Shown one piece after another: positions 17,983 to 27,547 of a stretch of DNA of 64,000 nt (position 1 is the first letter of the stretch; each line of letters starts with the position of its first letter). Under the pieces are notes generated by a model, which saw only the letters and a program-made list of their open reading frames with translations, was not told the DNA's origin and ran no database searches. Source of the DNA: Nocardia sp. NBC_01730 (GTDB taxonomy: Bacteria > Actinomycetota > Actinomycetes > Mycobacteriales > Mycobacteriaceae); the NCBI RefSeq assembly GCF_035920445.1, contig NZ_CP109162.1:8122001-8186000 (forward strand). Direction: 5' to 3'. The translations under genes and the position numbers were made by a program.

Positions 17983-18560
17983 CCGAGGACCGCTCCTCGA
18001 TCCTCGGGTGCAGGTCCGGGCTGTAATCAGCGGCAAGGGGAGCGGCACCGAGCGCAACGTAGTGGCTGCCGGATCGCAGCGACAGGTCTCGCCTCGTGCG
18101 CAGTTCGCGGACGCCTACGCGCAGAGTTCGGTCATCGATCTCTGCGCGGTGGCGCGGCTGTCGCGCGGGCAGTTCTGCCTCGACGCCGTGGCCATCGATC
18201 CGCGGCCGAACTGGGATGGGAAGAGATTGTCGGCGTCGGCGACGCGGTGGCGGCGACCCGGCCGCACGCACGCCAGGGCCGGTTTCGCGAAAACTTGCCG
18301 CGCGGTCGGGCGTGCGCCACCTTCCGCCGGGCGGGTGCCTGATGGCGACGCCCTATTCCTCGGCGCGCTCAGTGCTCCAGCGCACCGGTGGAGCACTGAG
18401 CGCGCCCGCCGGTCACCGACCTGGTCGACGCACTGATCACCGTGCTGCTCGGGTCTATTGCGCCTCAAGGCGCTGACCAGCGATTTTCGCGGCGGAGGGT
18501 AGCTATACTCCGGTGCGGATCTCGCGCGGTACCCGATAGAATCGGAGGCGGAGCAGGACC
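17983..18560. other. Long intergenic region with one strong hairpin
   Basis: 578 nt without a gene I can defend. A frame on the plus strand (18008-18436) exists but lacks family signals. The region ends in the promoter of the DUF1254 gene and contains the hairpin at 18362-18406. Confidence 0.35.
18362..18406. terminator. Perfect hairpin, terminator-like
   Basis: Arms of 18 bp (18362-18379 and 18389-18406) with a 9-nt loop and no mismatch. It may end transcription from the small membrane gene at 17689, though it is 380 nt away. Confidence 0.5.
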
Positions 18561-19988
18561 ATGGACGACAGGACCGAGAACAGGCCCGTGGTATCGCGGC
18601 GCGCCGTGCTCGGCATGGCGGTGACGTCGGTGGCCGCGATCGGCGTGGCGGCGTGCGGCGGATCGGACGAGGACGGCTCGACCGCCCGCACCGGGACCGG
18701 CGAGGCCGCGACGATCGCCAAAGACGCCTATATTTTCGGCTATCCGCTGGTGCTGATGGACTTCACCCGCGCAGCGGACGGAGCGACTGCACCCGCCAAC
18801 CGGTTCCAGCATGCTTCGGCGTTGCCCACCCCCGCGCAACGAGACGTGGTGCGGCCGGACCTGGACACCCTGCATTCGACCGCCTGGCTCGATCTGACGG
18901 GCGAGCCGATAGTGCTGCGGGTCCCCGAGATGGGCGGAGGGCGGTATTGGCTGGTGCAACTGCTCGATGCCTGGACGAACAACGTGCACAACCCGAGCAG
19001 CCTTCGGCCGCAAGCCAAGTCGGCCACGCCGCCGTACACCTACGTGGTGACCGGTCCCGGTTGGTCGGGCGTACTGCCGGACGGTCTCACCCCGATGCCG
19101 ATGCCGACGCCGACGGTATGGCTGACCTGTCGGATACAGGTCGGCGGCAACAACGACATCCGCGTCGTCCACGAGCTGCAGCAGGAGTTGCAGCTGATGC
19201 CGCTGAGCGCGTGGTTCGCAGGAACCGGCCCGTCCGCGCCCGCCGGGCCGCCCAGTAGGTGGACGGAGGCGCAGCCGTTGGCCGAGCAGGTCGCGAAGAT
19301 GGGCGCGCGCGACTTTTTCCACCGGATGTGCGCGGTGATGTCGATCAATCCGCCCGCGCCCGACGACGCGCCCGCGATGCGACGCTTCGCGACCATCGGC
19401 ATCCGGCCGGGTGGCAAGGTCAAGGGCATCTCCGACAGCGAACTCACTGCCGCGGCCGACACCGCCAAGGAGCAGATCCCGGTGTCTCTGGGTGCGCGGA
19501 CGGTCAACGAGAACGGTTGGGTCTTCGACCCTGACATCGGCAGGTATGGCACCAACTACCTGCTGCGCGCCGTCATCGCCTGGATAGGTCTCGGCGCCAC
19601 TCTGCCCGAGGACTCCATTTTTCCGACGCTGTTCGCCACGGCGGACGCCGCCGGTAGCACGGGCCGCTTCGGGCTGCACTTCGCACCCGGCCAGCTGCCG
19701 CCGGTCAACGCCTTCTGGTCACTGACCGCCTATGGCGCCGATAGCTACCTGGTGCCCAACCCGGCCGAGATCTACGCGATCGGCCATCACGCTCCGGTCG
19801 TGTTCAATGCGGATGGCTCCCTGGACCTCACGCTCCAGCACAACGATCCCGGACCGAGCATCCTCAGGGGCAACTGGCTGCCTATCCCGGAAGCGGGTCA
19901 GTTCTCGGTGAGCCTTGCCATGTTCGCGCCGAAAGAGGAAGCGTTGCACGGACGTTGGCTACCCCCGCGGCTTCTACCGCTGCCCTGA
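18561..19988 (+). CDS. DUF1254/DUF1214 lipoprotein
   Basis: A 475-aa exported protein. The N-terminus has a twin-Arg-like SRRAVLG followed by a hydrophobic stretch and a lipobox ending VAAC, so it is a likely Tat-exported lipoprotein. Residues about 60-190 match DUF1254 (AYIFGYPLVLMDFTR, NRFQHA, DVVRPDLDTLHSTAWLDL) and residues about 350-470 match DUF1214 (FGLHFAPGQLPPVNAFWSLT, RGNWLPIPEAGQFSVSLAMF). The biochemical function of this common pair is not known to me. Confidence 0.85.
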   Translation: MDDRTENRPVVSRRAVLGMAVTSVAAIGVAACGGSDEDGSTARTGTGEAATIAKDAYIFGYPLVLMDFTRAADGATAPANRFQHASALPTPAQRDVVRPDLDTLHSTAWLDLTGEPIVLRVPEMGGGRYWLVQLLDAWTNNVHNPSSLRPQAKSATPPYTYVVTGPGWSGVLPDGLTPMPMPTPTVWLTCRIQVGGNNDIRVVHELQQELQLMPLSAWFAGTGPSAPAGPPSRWTEAQPLAEQVAKMGARDFFHRMCAVMSINPPAPDDAPAMRRFATIGIRPGGKVKGISDSELTAAADTAKEQIPVSLGARTVNENGWVFDPDIGRYGTNYLLRAVIAWIGLGATLPEDSIFPTLFATADAAGSTGRFGLHFAPGQLPPVNAFWSLTAYGADSYLVPNPAEIYAIGHHAPVVFNADGSLDLTLQHNDPGPSILRGNWLPIPEAGQFSVSLAMFAPKEEALHGRWLPPRLLPLP

Positions 19989-20190
19989 GCAGGTCTTCGC
20001 CCGCCCAGGTCCAGCGCGGGACCTCGCGGGTCGGGTGCAGTTCGTCGTCGCTCGTCGCATGCGAGTTCTGCTGGGCCACTCGCGATCCGAACGAAACATC
20101 CTCGTAGACGGTTGTGCGGAAGTCCTCGTTGCCCAGTAGTCCCGCCTCCTCGAACGTCTCCAGGTAGACCTGCGCGTCCTCGCCATAGAA
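19882..20190 (-). pseudogene. Protein-like remnant of unknown family
   Basis: A minus-strand frame reads FYGEDAQVYLETFEEAGLLG, then FRTTVYEDVSFGSRVAQQNS and WTWAGEDLLRAAVEAAGV, with good codon use, but it has no start and runs into the 3' end of the DUF1254 gene. It looks like the C-terminus of a longer gene cut off at the P450 promoter. I do not recognise the family. Confidence 0.3.
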
Positions 20191-20191
20191 A

Positions 20192-20220
20192 GTAAACAGG
20201 TTTTACTAAACACTGTTCAC
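20192..20220. promoter_or_regulatory. Operator candidate of the P450/TetR operon
   Basis: Two inverted half-sites of the form GTRAACAGKKTTTA: GTAAACAGG-TTTTA (20192 onward) and, on the other strand, GTGAACAGTGTTTA (from 20220). It lies about 90 nt before the CYP125 start and is the likely target of the TetR protein encoded after the P450. Confidence 0.55.
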
Positions 20221-20312
20221 GAGGGCCTGTTCTGTGGTTGCATCTCCTCTTGGACCATGTTCCACACAATGTCGTGAGGTCTGCGCCACGCTCAGACCGG
20301 TAGGAGTTAGCC

Positions 20313-21542
20313 GTGACCACGCCCTCGATCCCCACCGGATTCGACTTCACCGACCCCGACCTGCTCGCCAGCCGCCTGCCCATCCAGGAGTTCGCCGAGC
20401 TGCGCCGCACCGCCCCGGTGTGGTGGTGTGCCCAGTCCGGCCGCGCCAGCGGCTTCGACGACGGCGGGTACTGGGTCGTCTCCAAGCTCGACCACATCAA
20501 GGAGATCTCGAAGAACCCGGAGGTGTTCTCCTCGCAGGAGAACACCGCGATCATCCGGTTCAACGAGGAAACCACCCGCGAGCAGATCGACATGCTCGGC
20601 GACATGCTGCTGCTGAACCTCGATCCGCCCAAGCACACCAAGATCCGCCGCGTCATCTCCAAGGGCTTCACCCCGCGCGCGGTGGAGAACCTGCGCGCCG
20701 CGCTCACCGAACGCGCCGCCAGGATCGTGCACGAGGCCAAGAAGTCCGGTGGTGGCGACTTCGTCGAACAGGTGGCCTGCGAGCTGCCGCTGCAGGCCAT
20801 CGCCGAGCTGATCGGCATCCCGCAGGAAGACCGGATGAAGATTTTCGACTGGTCCAATCAGATGATCTCCTATGACGATCCGGAATTCGAGGGCGACCAC
20901 CATGCCGCCACCGCCGAGGTGATGGGCTACGCGTGGAGCATGGCCGAGCAGCGGCGCACGTGCCCGGCCGACGACATTGTCACCCAGCTGGTCAACGCCG
21001 ACATCGACGGTGAGCAACTCGGCTCGGACGAGTTCGCGTTCTTCGTCATCCTGCTGTCGGTGGCGGGCAACGAGACCACCCGCAACTCGATCACGCATGG
21101 CATGAAGGCGTTCGTGGACAACCCGGAGCAGTGGGAGACCTACAAGCAGCAGCGTCCGCGCACCACACCTGACGAGATCGTTCGCTGGGCCACCCCGGTG
21201 ACGGCGTTTCAGCGCACCGCGACCCAGGACACCGTGCTCGGCGGCCAAGAGATCAAGAAGGGCCAGCGGATCGGATTGTTCTACAGCTCGGCCAATTTCG
21301 ATGAAGACGCGTTCGAGAATCCGTTCACCTTCGACGTGCTGCGAAACCCGAACCCGCATGTCGGGTTCGGCGGCACCGGCACGCACTACTGCGTCGGCGC
21401 CAACCTGGCCCGGCTGCAGATCGACCTGATGTTCAACGCCATCGCCGACGTGATGCCGAACCTGCGGCAGGTCTCCGATCCGGTGCGGCTGCGCTCGGGC
21501 TGGCTGAACGGGATCAAGCGCTGGGAAGTCGAATACGCTTGA
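20313..21542 (+). CDS. cyp125: Cytochrome P450, CYP125 type (steroid side-chain oxidase)
   Basis: A 409-aa soluble P450. It has the I-helix (VAGNETTRNSI), the K-helix ExxR (DEIVRW) and the heme-binding loop FGGTGTHYCVGANLA with the Cys thiolate. The whole sequence follows mycobacterial CYP125 closely (for instance GFDFTDPDLLASRLP, FVEQVACELPLQAIAELIG, ADDIVTQLVNADIDGE, RSGWLNGIKRWEVEY). CYP125 oxidises C26/27 of cholesterol and cholestenone. It overlaps or abuts the TetR gene behind it. Whether this is the main CYP125 or a paralog cannot be decided here. Confidence 0.85.
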   Translation: MTTPSIPTGFDFTDPDLLASRLPIQEFAELRRTAPVWWCAQSGRASGFDDGGYWVVSKLDHIKEISKNPEVFSSQENTAIIRFNEETTREQIDMLGDMLLLNLDPPKHTKIRRVISKGFTPRAVENLRAALTERAARIVHEAKKSGGGDFVEQVACELPLQAIAELIGIPQEDRMKIFDWSNQMISYDDPEFEGDHHAATAEVMGYAWSMAEQRRTCPADDIVTQLVNADIDGEQLGSDEFAFFVILLSVAGNETTRNSITHGMKAFVDNPEQWETYKQQRPRTTPDEIVRWATPVTAFQRTATQDTVLGGQEIKKGQRIGLFYSSANFDEDAFENPFTFDVLRNPNPHVGFGGTGTHYCVGANLARLQIDLMFNAIADVMPNLRQVSDPVRLRSGWLNGIKRWEVEYA

Positions 21543-21550
21543 ATCGACTG

Positions 21551-22270
21551 GTGCATCAATCCAAACCACGGGGCCGCTCGCCGGTGGTGAGCGACGCCGA
21601 TATCCGGCGGGTCGCCAGCACGTTGCTGGTCGGGCAGGGGCCCGCCGCCGTCACCTTGCGCGCGATCGCGCGTGAGCTCGGTGTCACCGCTCCCGCGCTG
21701 TACCGGTACTACAAGTCGCTGGACGATCTGCTGGACAGGCTGCGCCTGGACTTCTGCGCCGATCTGGCCGGGGAGCTGACCACCGAGATCGCCACGCTGC
21801 CCGACGACGGAGCGGTGCAGTTCTTCGCCATCTGCCGTGGTTTCCGGCGCTGGGCGCTGGCACACACCAGGGAGTTCACCCTGGTGTTCGCCTCGCCCGG
21901 TGCCGACCGGGCGCTGCGCCGGTTCGATGAGCCGTTCGGCCGCATCTTCCTAGGTGCGGCGGGGAGGCTGCTGGCCACCTATGACATCGTCACCCCGCCC
22001 ACCGATGTCATCCCGCCAGGACTGCGGGAGGATCTCTTGCATTTCCAGACCGAACTGCTCGCGGCCCTGTCCGAATCAGGCCAGAAGTTCCCGGCCGAGA
22101 AGCTCGATCTCGGGGTGACCTACCTGATGATCCAGATCTGGGCCAGACTCTACGGGCACGTCACGCTGGAGGTCTTCGGAAACTATCCGATCCCGCTGGC
22201 CAATCCGGAGATCCTGTTCGACGCCATGCTTGCCGACCTGGGACGGACGGCGGGCTTGATCGCGGGCTGA
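21551..22270 (+). CDS. TetR-family regulator of the CYP125 gene
   Basis: A TetR protein of about 240 aa: HTH at VTLRAIARELGVTAPALYRYY, then a TetR_C-type ligand domain (WALAHTREFTLVFASP, LMIQIWARLYGHVTLEVFG). I chose GTG 21551; TTG 21539, which would overlap the P450 stop, is an alternative. Co-transcription with the P450 and the operator-like palindrome at 20192-20220 suggest it regulates the pair, perhaps in response to a steroid. Confidence 0.82.
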   Translation: MHQSKPRGRSPVVSDADIRRVASTLLVGQGPAAVTLRAIARELGVTAPALYRYYKSLDDLLDRLRLDFCADLAGELTTEIATLPDDGAVQFFAICRGFRRWALAHTREFTLVFASPGADRALRRFDEPFGRIFLGAAGRLLATYDIVTPPTDVIPPGLREDLLHFQTELLAALSESGQKFPAEKLDLGVTYLMIQIWARLYGHVTLEVFGNYPIPLANPEILFDAMLADLGRTAGLIAG

Positions 22271-22272
22271 GC

Positions 22273-24312
22273 TCAGATGCGCGCGCCCTTGGCGCGGTTG
22301 CAGGAGCGGCACAGGATCTGGAGATTGGTCGCGCTGGTCGCTCCGCCGCGGCTGAGCGGGATGACATGGTCGAACTCCAGGTAATGTCCGTCGCCGCATT
22401 CGACACACTTGCCGCCATCACGCTGCCACACCTCGGCCTTGACCTCCTGCGGGATGCTGCGGGTGTCGCGCTGCCCGGGCGTGAGCACCAGGCGTTTGGC
22501 CACACGCAACGCGCCTTCCAGTGCGGCGGCGACGTAGTCGGGATCGGCGACGGCGAATGTCCCACCGCCACGGGACGAGGTGGCCGCGATCACCACCGTC
22601 TCCTGCTCCGCGTGCACGGAAATGATGCGGGACCACGGCATTTCGGTGCCTGCGCCGGCACCGACGAACCGCAGCTTCTTGTTGCTGCCGATCAGCCTGC
22701 CCTCGGTGAGCTTCGGGCCACGGGCGAGCTGACGCACGTGTGTCGCGGGCAGATCCACGTGCACCTTCTCCTCGGGGTCCAGGTGCAGGCCCGGCGTGCG
22801 GACCACCGGTAGATCGCCCGCACGCAGCCGGGAAAGGGTGCGTCCGCGGTGCATCCGCCTGCGCAGGTCCTCGATCAGCGGGCCGCCGAGCGCCAACTCG
22901 GTGACCGCCTGCTCGAACAGCTCCAGTTCGGCGTGCTGGACCTCACCGTCGGCGAAGGTGAAGGTGACCAGCCGCTCCACGTAGCTGAGCGCCACGGCGC
23001 GCAAGGCGCGGCGGCCCGCGTCCGCGTCTATCCGCTGGTAGCGCAACGATGCCCAGAGTGCCGCCCATACGGGTCCGCGCGGACCGTGTGTGGTGAGCAC
23101 CCGCCACGCCTGGGTGTGCCAATGGGTGAGGTACTCCTCGATCTCCAGCTCGCACCTCTGGCAGGGCGCGAGACCGCCGAGCAGCTTGCGGCGGAGCGGA
23201 TGTCCGCAGCGCGCGCAGTGTCGATTGCTCGGCGGGTGGTGCTGGCAGGTGGCGCTCGTCCACTCCGTGCCGTCCCACCAGCGCAGGCGTTCCGGTGCCT
23301 CGGGGTCCGAATGCCAGTCGGCCAGATCGGGATTCGGGGGCGGTGGTGGCGCGGCGGGTGCGGTTTCCGATGTGTGCCGAGTCAGGTCGACCGGGCGGTA
23401 CGACCCGAGCGTGGCGGCGGTCTCGGCGCGGTCGAGCAGGTCAGTGCGCGGTCGGACGGAGGCGCTTGCGTCCGACCGGTTGTGCGCCGCTTCTTGTCCG
23501 GTGCGGCCGTCGGCGTCGTCGTCACTCGAAGAAAACCGTTGCACCACAACGTCATCGGAGGTGAGCCCGGTCGCTCCGTCCTCTCGCGCCGACTGAGCAC
23601 TCCTACGGGGCGGATCGGAGGCGAAGGACCCGTGTGGAAAGTGCCGGACCGGAGCGAGGTCGTGCCGATCGCGCAGGCCCGGGGGAGCCGGGTCCGGTTG
23701 TGCGCCGGTGGCCGACCGCGCCGAGCGCACTTCCTGCGACGGCGACGTCCGGGCGGATCGGTGCAGACGGAATGGGTCGGTGGGGTGCGTCGTGCGGGCC
23801 GGGTCCGCCGGATCGTCGACCTGGACGCCGAATTCGGTGACCAGTCCCGCCAGGCCGCTGGCCCAGCCTTGGCCGACGGCGCGGAACCGCCACCGCCCAT
23901 CTCTGCGGTAGAACTCGCCGAACATGAGCGCGCGCACCGCGTCCGCGTCCTCGATCTCGAAGGTCGCCACCGCCCCGTCGACGGCGTGCACGGTGAGGGT
24001 CAAACCGGTGATGTCGCCGAAGGTTCCGTTCTCGACCGAGCCGGCGACGACGATCCGATCCACGTCCGCTTCGGTGCGCGGCAGTGAGACGCTCAGCCGC
24101 GCCGTCCGCGGCGCGGGCTCTTGGTCCAGTGTCACCGCCTGGGAGACATGGCGTGGTGCGTTGTAGAACACCAGATCCCGGTCCGAGCGGACCGTGCCGG
24201 ACCCCTCCAGGAGCAAGGCGTGCGCGTCCACCGCATGCTCCGACCGCCATGAAACAACCACGGCTAGAAGGGATGTCGGTACCGGCGCGTTGGCGCCTTT
24301 GCTGAGTTTCAT
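22273..24312 (-). CDS. TerD-DUF2510-HNH endonuclease fusion protein
   Basis: A 679-aa multidomain protein. Residues about 1-165 are a TerD domain (MKLSKGANAPV, VRSDRDLVFYNAP, MFGEFYRRDGRWRFRAVGQG). A long Ser/Arg-rich low-complexity linker follows to about 315. Then comes a DUF2510-like motif (DWHSDPEAPERLRWWDGTEW), a four-Cys zinc ribbon (HCARCGHPL and CQRCELE), an alpha/beta region with a PH-like segment (EGRLIGSNKKLRFVGAG), and a C-terminal HNH nuclease (CVECGDGHYLEFDHVIPLS, ending CRSCNRAKG). ATG 24312 is chosen because TerD starts there. TerD with nuclease fusions suggests a stress- or invasion-triggered DNA-cutting role; this is inferred. Confidence 0.85.
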   Translation of the reverse strand: MKLSKGANAPVPTSLLAVVVSWRSEHAVDAHALLLEGSGTVRSDRDLVFYNAPRHVSQAVTLDQEPAPRTARLSVSLPRTEADVDRIVVAGSVENGTFGDITGLTLTVHAVDGAVATFEIEDADAVRALMFGEFYRRDGRWRFRAVGQGWASGLAGLVTEFGVQVDDPADPARTTHPTDPFRLHRSARTSPSQEVRSARSATGAQPDPAPPGLRDRHDLAPVRHFPHGSFASDPPRRSAQSAREDGATGLTSDDVVVQRFSSSDDDADGRTGQEAAHNRSDASASVRPRTDLLDRAETAATLGSYRPVDLTRHTSETAPAAPPPPPNPDLADWHSDPEAPERLRWWDGTEWTSATCQHHPPSNRHCARCGHPLRRKLLGGLAPCQRCELEIEEYLTHWHTQAWRVLTTHGPRGPVWAALWASLRYQRIDADAGRRALRAVALSYVERLVTFTFADGEVQHAELELFEQAVTELALGGPLIEDLRRRMHRGRTLSRLRAGDLPVVRTPGLHLDPEEKVHVDLPATHVRQLARGPKLTEGRLIGSNKKLRFVGAGAGTEMPWSRIISVHAEQETVVIAATSSRGGGTFAVADPDYVAAALEGALRVAKRLVLTPGQRDTRSIPQEVKAEVWQRDGGKCVECGDGHYLEFDHVIPLSRGGATSATNLQILCRSCNRAKGARI

Positions 24313-24441
24313 CGTGCTCGAACTATGCCACGACCCTCCGACACGCCGAACGCGCGAGGTGCCATCCCTCGGCGGGGCGCGGACAACGCGCGCGTTCCCG
24401 CAATACCGCGTTCGTACCGTGCGGTACGGCACAGTGTTCTC

Positions 24442-24933
24442 ATGACGAACCCGAAACGCCCGGGTCGCAGGCCCTCGACCCCGAAGCTGCCGGGTGGGCG
24501 GGTGCCCGGTCCCTCCGACATCCTGGCCGCCGCGCAGGCCACGGTCGAAGCGGCACAGACGGCGGCAGGCCAGGCGCTGGAAGCCGCCCAGCTGACCGCG
24601 AGTTCGGCGTTCGACGCAGCGGTGCGGCTGCCTCCGGCATCGGCCCAGCTGGCCGCGCAGCTGCCCGACCTGGTCGAGAGCCTGTCGATCGCCGTCGAGC
24701 GGCTGAATTCCACGATCGATCGCCTGGATCGGACGCTGGCGCTGGCCGATCCGGCCTTCGCGGCCTACGACAGGTTGCTGCCCAGGCTGGAGGCGATGAT
24801 CGCGCTCGGCGAGGACGTGCTCAGCCGATTGTCGAAGGTGCCCGGCGTAGCTTTGCTCGGCAAGCTGACCGGCCTGAGCACACCGGAGAAGCCGGTCGAG
24901 CCGCCGCCGAAGTCGACCAAGCGGCGTAGGTGA
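24442..24933 (+). CDS. Ala-rich helical protein with basic tail
   Basis: A 163-aa protein with a basic, Pro-rich head, a long amphipathic Ala-rich helix (ILAAAQATVEAAQTAAGQAL), a second coiled helix (LVESLSIAVERLNSTIDRLD) and a Lys/Arg tail. The composition resembles phasins and nucleoid-associated helix proteins, but I cannot name a family. It is divergent from the TerD-HNH gene, with 129 bp between them. Confidence 0.6.
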   Translation: MTNPKRPGRRPSTPKLPGGRVPGPSDILAAAQATVEAAQTAAGQALEAAQLTASSAFDAAVRLPPASAQLAAQLPDLVESLSIAVERLNSTIDRLDRTLALADPAFAAYDRLLPRLEAMIALGEDVLSRLSKVPGVALLGKLTGLSTPEKPVEPPPKSTKRRR

Positions 24934-25129
24934 GATGGGCGGCCACACGAAGTTCGCCAGCCGGTGGGCGGGCGAACCGCTGTGATCGTCGGCCCTGCGG
25001 CATCCCCCACGCGATAGCCGCCGTATCGCGGCAGGGAATTCACGGGTCAGGCCACCGCGGTAGGCGGAGGTTGGAGTTCGCGGGACAGGTGGCCGGACCC
25101 TGTGGCGCGGTACGGGGGCCCGCTCGAAC

Positions 25130-27376
25130 TCAGCGAGGCGCGTGGACTGTGGCCGCGCGTAAGGCGGCGGCCGCCTTGAGCAGGACCTCGTGGTATTCGT
25201 CCTCGGGATCGGAATCGAGCACGATGGCGCCGCCCGCACCGATCCGCCAGTGGCCGTCGTAGCGCACGGCGGTGCGGATCACGATGTTCAGGTCCGCGGT
25301 GCCGCCGAGCCCGAGAAAGCCGATGGTGCCCGAATAGACCCCCCGCGCTTCGGTTTCCAGCGCGTCGATGATCTCCAGGGTGCGCAGTTTCGGCGCGCCG
25401 GTCATCGAGCCGCCTGGGAAACACGCGCGCAGGCAGTCGACCACGTCGACCTCGGGCCGCAGCCTGCCGCGCACGGTGGACACCAGCTGATGCATGGTCG
25501 TGTACTGCTCGGTGGCCATCAGCTTCGGCACGTACACGCTGCCGATCTCACAGACCCGGCCGAGATCGTTGCGCAGCAAATCGACGATCATCAGGTTCTC
25601 CGACCTGGTCTTCGAGCTGTCGGCCAGTTCGCGGCGCAGACGCTCGTCCTCGGCGGGGGTGGCGCCGCGTGGCGCGGTGCCCTTGATCGGCTTGCTCTCC
25701 ACGGCGCGGCGGCGGTCGACCTTGAGGAAGCGCTCCGGCGAGGAGCAGGCGATGTCGAGGTCGTCGAAGCGTAGGTAGGCGGCATACGGCGCGGGGTTGC
25801 AGCGCCGCAGTGTGCGGTAGAAGTCGAGTCCGTCGTCTTCGCGGGCGGGGATCGTCGCGCTGTCGGTCAGGCAGATCTCGTAGGACTCGCCTGCATGCAG
25901 TCGCTCCTGGCAGACCGCGATGTCGGCGAGGTAGCGCTCGCGGCCGCGCGTGAGCAGCGGAGCGACGGCCTCGCGGTCCGATGGCACCTCGAGCATCGGC
26001 GGATTCGTCCAGGTCGGAAGGGTTTCGAGGGTCTCTCGGGTATCGCGCAGCCAGTCGGCGCCCGCCCGGACCGTATCCGGTGTCGCGTCGGTGAGCGAGA
26101 GCAGATGTGTCCGCCCACCCATGTGATCGACCACCACTATCCGGTCGGCGAAAATCCACTGCGCGTCCGGTGTCGGTGCGCGATGGACCGCGTCTCCGCC
26201 GCAGTCGGCCTTGACCTCGTAGCCGAGATAGCCGACATACCCGCCCACGAAATCGAAAGGCAGATCGGGAAGTTCGAGCTGCCGCGCCCGCAGTTCGGCG
26301 GCCAGGTAGTCGAGAATGCCGCCTGCGACGGTGCGTCGATGGCCGTCGGACGACTCCACGGTCACCTCGCCGTCGCCCACCCGGTAGCGCAGCACCTCCG
26401 CATGGGGACCACTCGCGTCACCCAGGAACGAGAACCGGTCCAAACCGGGTTCCACGTGCTCGCTGTCCAGCCAGAATGCCGTGGGGGAGTTGCCGTACAG
26501 CCGCACGAACGCGCTCTCGGTATCGATCGCCCGCTCGATCACCTCCTGCTGGAGCCGGAACGTCCGGGAAAGTGGTGCCGAGTGCTCGGTGCGAGCCGAA
26601 ACCGCTCGCGCGAAGGACGATTCGCCCCGTAAGCGCTCGAATCGGACTGCCGCGGCGGGGAACTGCTCGGGCGCTAGTGCAGACATCGGAGTGGGGAAGG
26701 GTGGGCCCGCGGTGCTCGCGTCCGGAGCGATCTCGCCTTCCGCCACCTCCGGGTGTCGCGGTACGGCGGCGCGCCCGGCATTCGACCGAACTCGGTGCGC
26801 CGCGGTGAGATTCGCGAAATTGCGCAATATCGCCGCGCCGAACTCGCCGGCGATCGACTCGGGATGGAACTGCACACCCCACTGCGGCCTCCGGCGATGC
26901 CGTACCCCCATGACGACATCGTCCGCGGCCACCGCGGTGACCTCCAGGTCCCGCGGCAGCGGCCGCAGCGCACAGAGCGAGTGATACCGCACGGCGGTGA
27001 AGCCCTGCGGGATTCCGGTGAACAGGTCGCGGTCGTCGTGCTCGATTCGGTCGAGGAATCCGTGTCTTGCCGCGGGCGCCGCGGCAACGACGCCACCCGC
27101 CGCGACCACAATGCCCTGATGTCCGAGGCACACCCCGAGCAACGGCAACTCGGTCTCGCGAATCACGGCCGCGGAGATCCCGATGTCCCGCGCGACGTCC
27201 GGCCGTCCTGGCCCCGGCGAAACGACCACGTTGTCGAAGCGGGCGAGTTCCAGCTCGGCGACGGTCCGCACCTCGTCGTTGCGCACGACCGTCGGCTCGA
27301 CGCCGTTCACCTCGCTGATCAGCTGATACAGGTTATAGGTGAACGAGTCGTAATTGTCGATCAACAGCGTGCGCAT
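25130..27376 (-). CDS. pabAB: Aminodeoxychorismate synthase, PabA-PabB fusion
   Basis: A 748-aa bifunctional enzyme that turns chorismate and glutamine into 4-amino-4-deoxychorismate for folate (or for a p-aminobenzoate-derived metabolite). The N-terminal amidotransferase (about residues 1-190) has Cys83 in GVCLGHQG and the His-Glu pair in QFHPES. The C-terminal chorismate-binding domain shows ERFLKVDRRRAVESKPIKGT, where the PIKGT lysine marks PabB rather than TrpE, then DLLRNDLGRVCEIGSV and GSMTGAPK. A linker of about 70 residues joins them. In actinomycetes such fusions often occur in secondary metabolism, but no such cluster is seen here. Confidence 0.9.
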   Translation of the reverse strand: MRTLLIDNYDSFTYNLYQLISEVNGVEPTVVRNDEVRTVAELELARFDNVVVSPGPGRPDVARDIGISAAVIRETELPLLGVCLGHQGIVVAAGGVVAAAPAARHGFLDRIEHDDRDLFTGIPQGFTAVRYHSLCALRPLPRDLEVTAVAADDVVMGVRHRRRPQWGVQFHPESIAGEFGAAILRNFANLTAAHRVRSNAGRAAVPRHPEVAEGEIAPDASTAGPPFPTPMSALAPEQFPAAAVRFERLRGESSFARAVSARTEHSAPLSRTFRLQQEVIERAIDTESAFVRLYGNSPTAFWLDSEHVEPGLDRFSFLGDASGPHAEVLRYRVGDGEVTVESSDGHRRTVAGGILDYLAAELRARQLELPDLPFDFVGGYVGYLGYEVKADCGGDAVHRAPTPDAQWIFADRIVVVDHMGGRTHLLSLTDATPDTVRAGADWLRDTRETLETLPTWTNPPMLEVPSDREAVAPLLTRGRERYLADIAVCQERLHAGESYEICLTDSATIPAREDDGLDFYRTLRRCNPAPYAAYLRFDDLDIACSSPERFLKVDRRRAVESKPIKGTAPRGATPAEDERLRRELADSSKTRSENLMIVDLLRNDLGRVCEIGSVYVPKLMATEQYTTMHQLVSTVRGRLRPEVDVVDCLRACFPGGSMTGAPKLRTLEIIDALETEARGVYSGTIGFLGLGGTADLNIVIRTAVRYDGHWRIGAGGAIVLDSDPEDEYHEVLLKAAAALRAATVHAPR

Positions 27377-27547
27377 TTGTGCAGAACACTACGCCAACGG
27401 CTGGCTGAGGCCCGCGCCTACGATGGCGGGAGCGAGGCAGCTCGTGACGGCGTGCTAGATATGGGTGCTCATGCTCTCACGCGACTGGCGCGAATCCGGT
27501 GCCACCCGACTGGCACGGTCTGAATCCTCGGAGAGGCGGAACAGCAC

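Noticed and set aside
18008..18436. Plus-strand frame of 142 codons in the gap before the DUF1254 gene
   Set aside because: No ribosome site, runs through the perfect hairpin at 18362-18406 and has no family features.
20307..21569. Minus-strand frame of 420 codons
   Set aside because: Antisense of the CYP125 gene.
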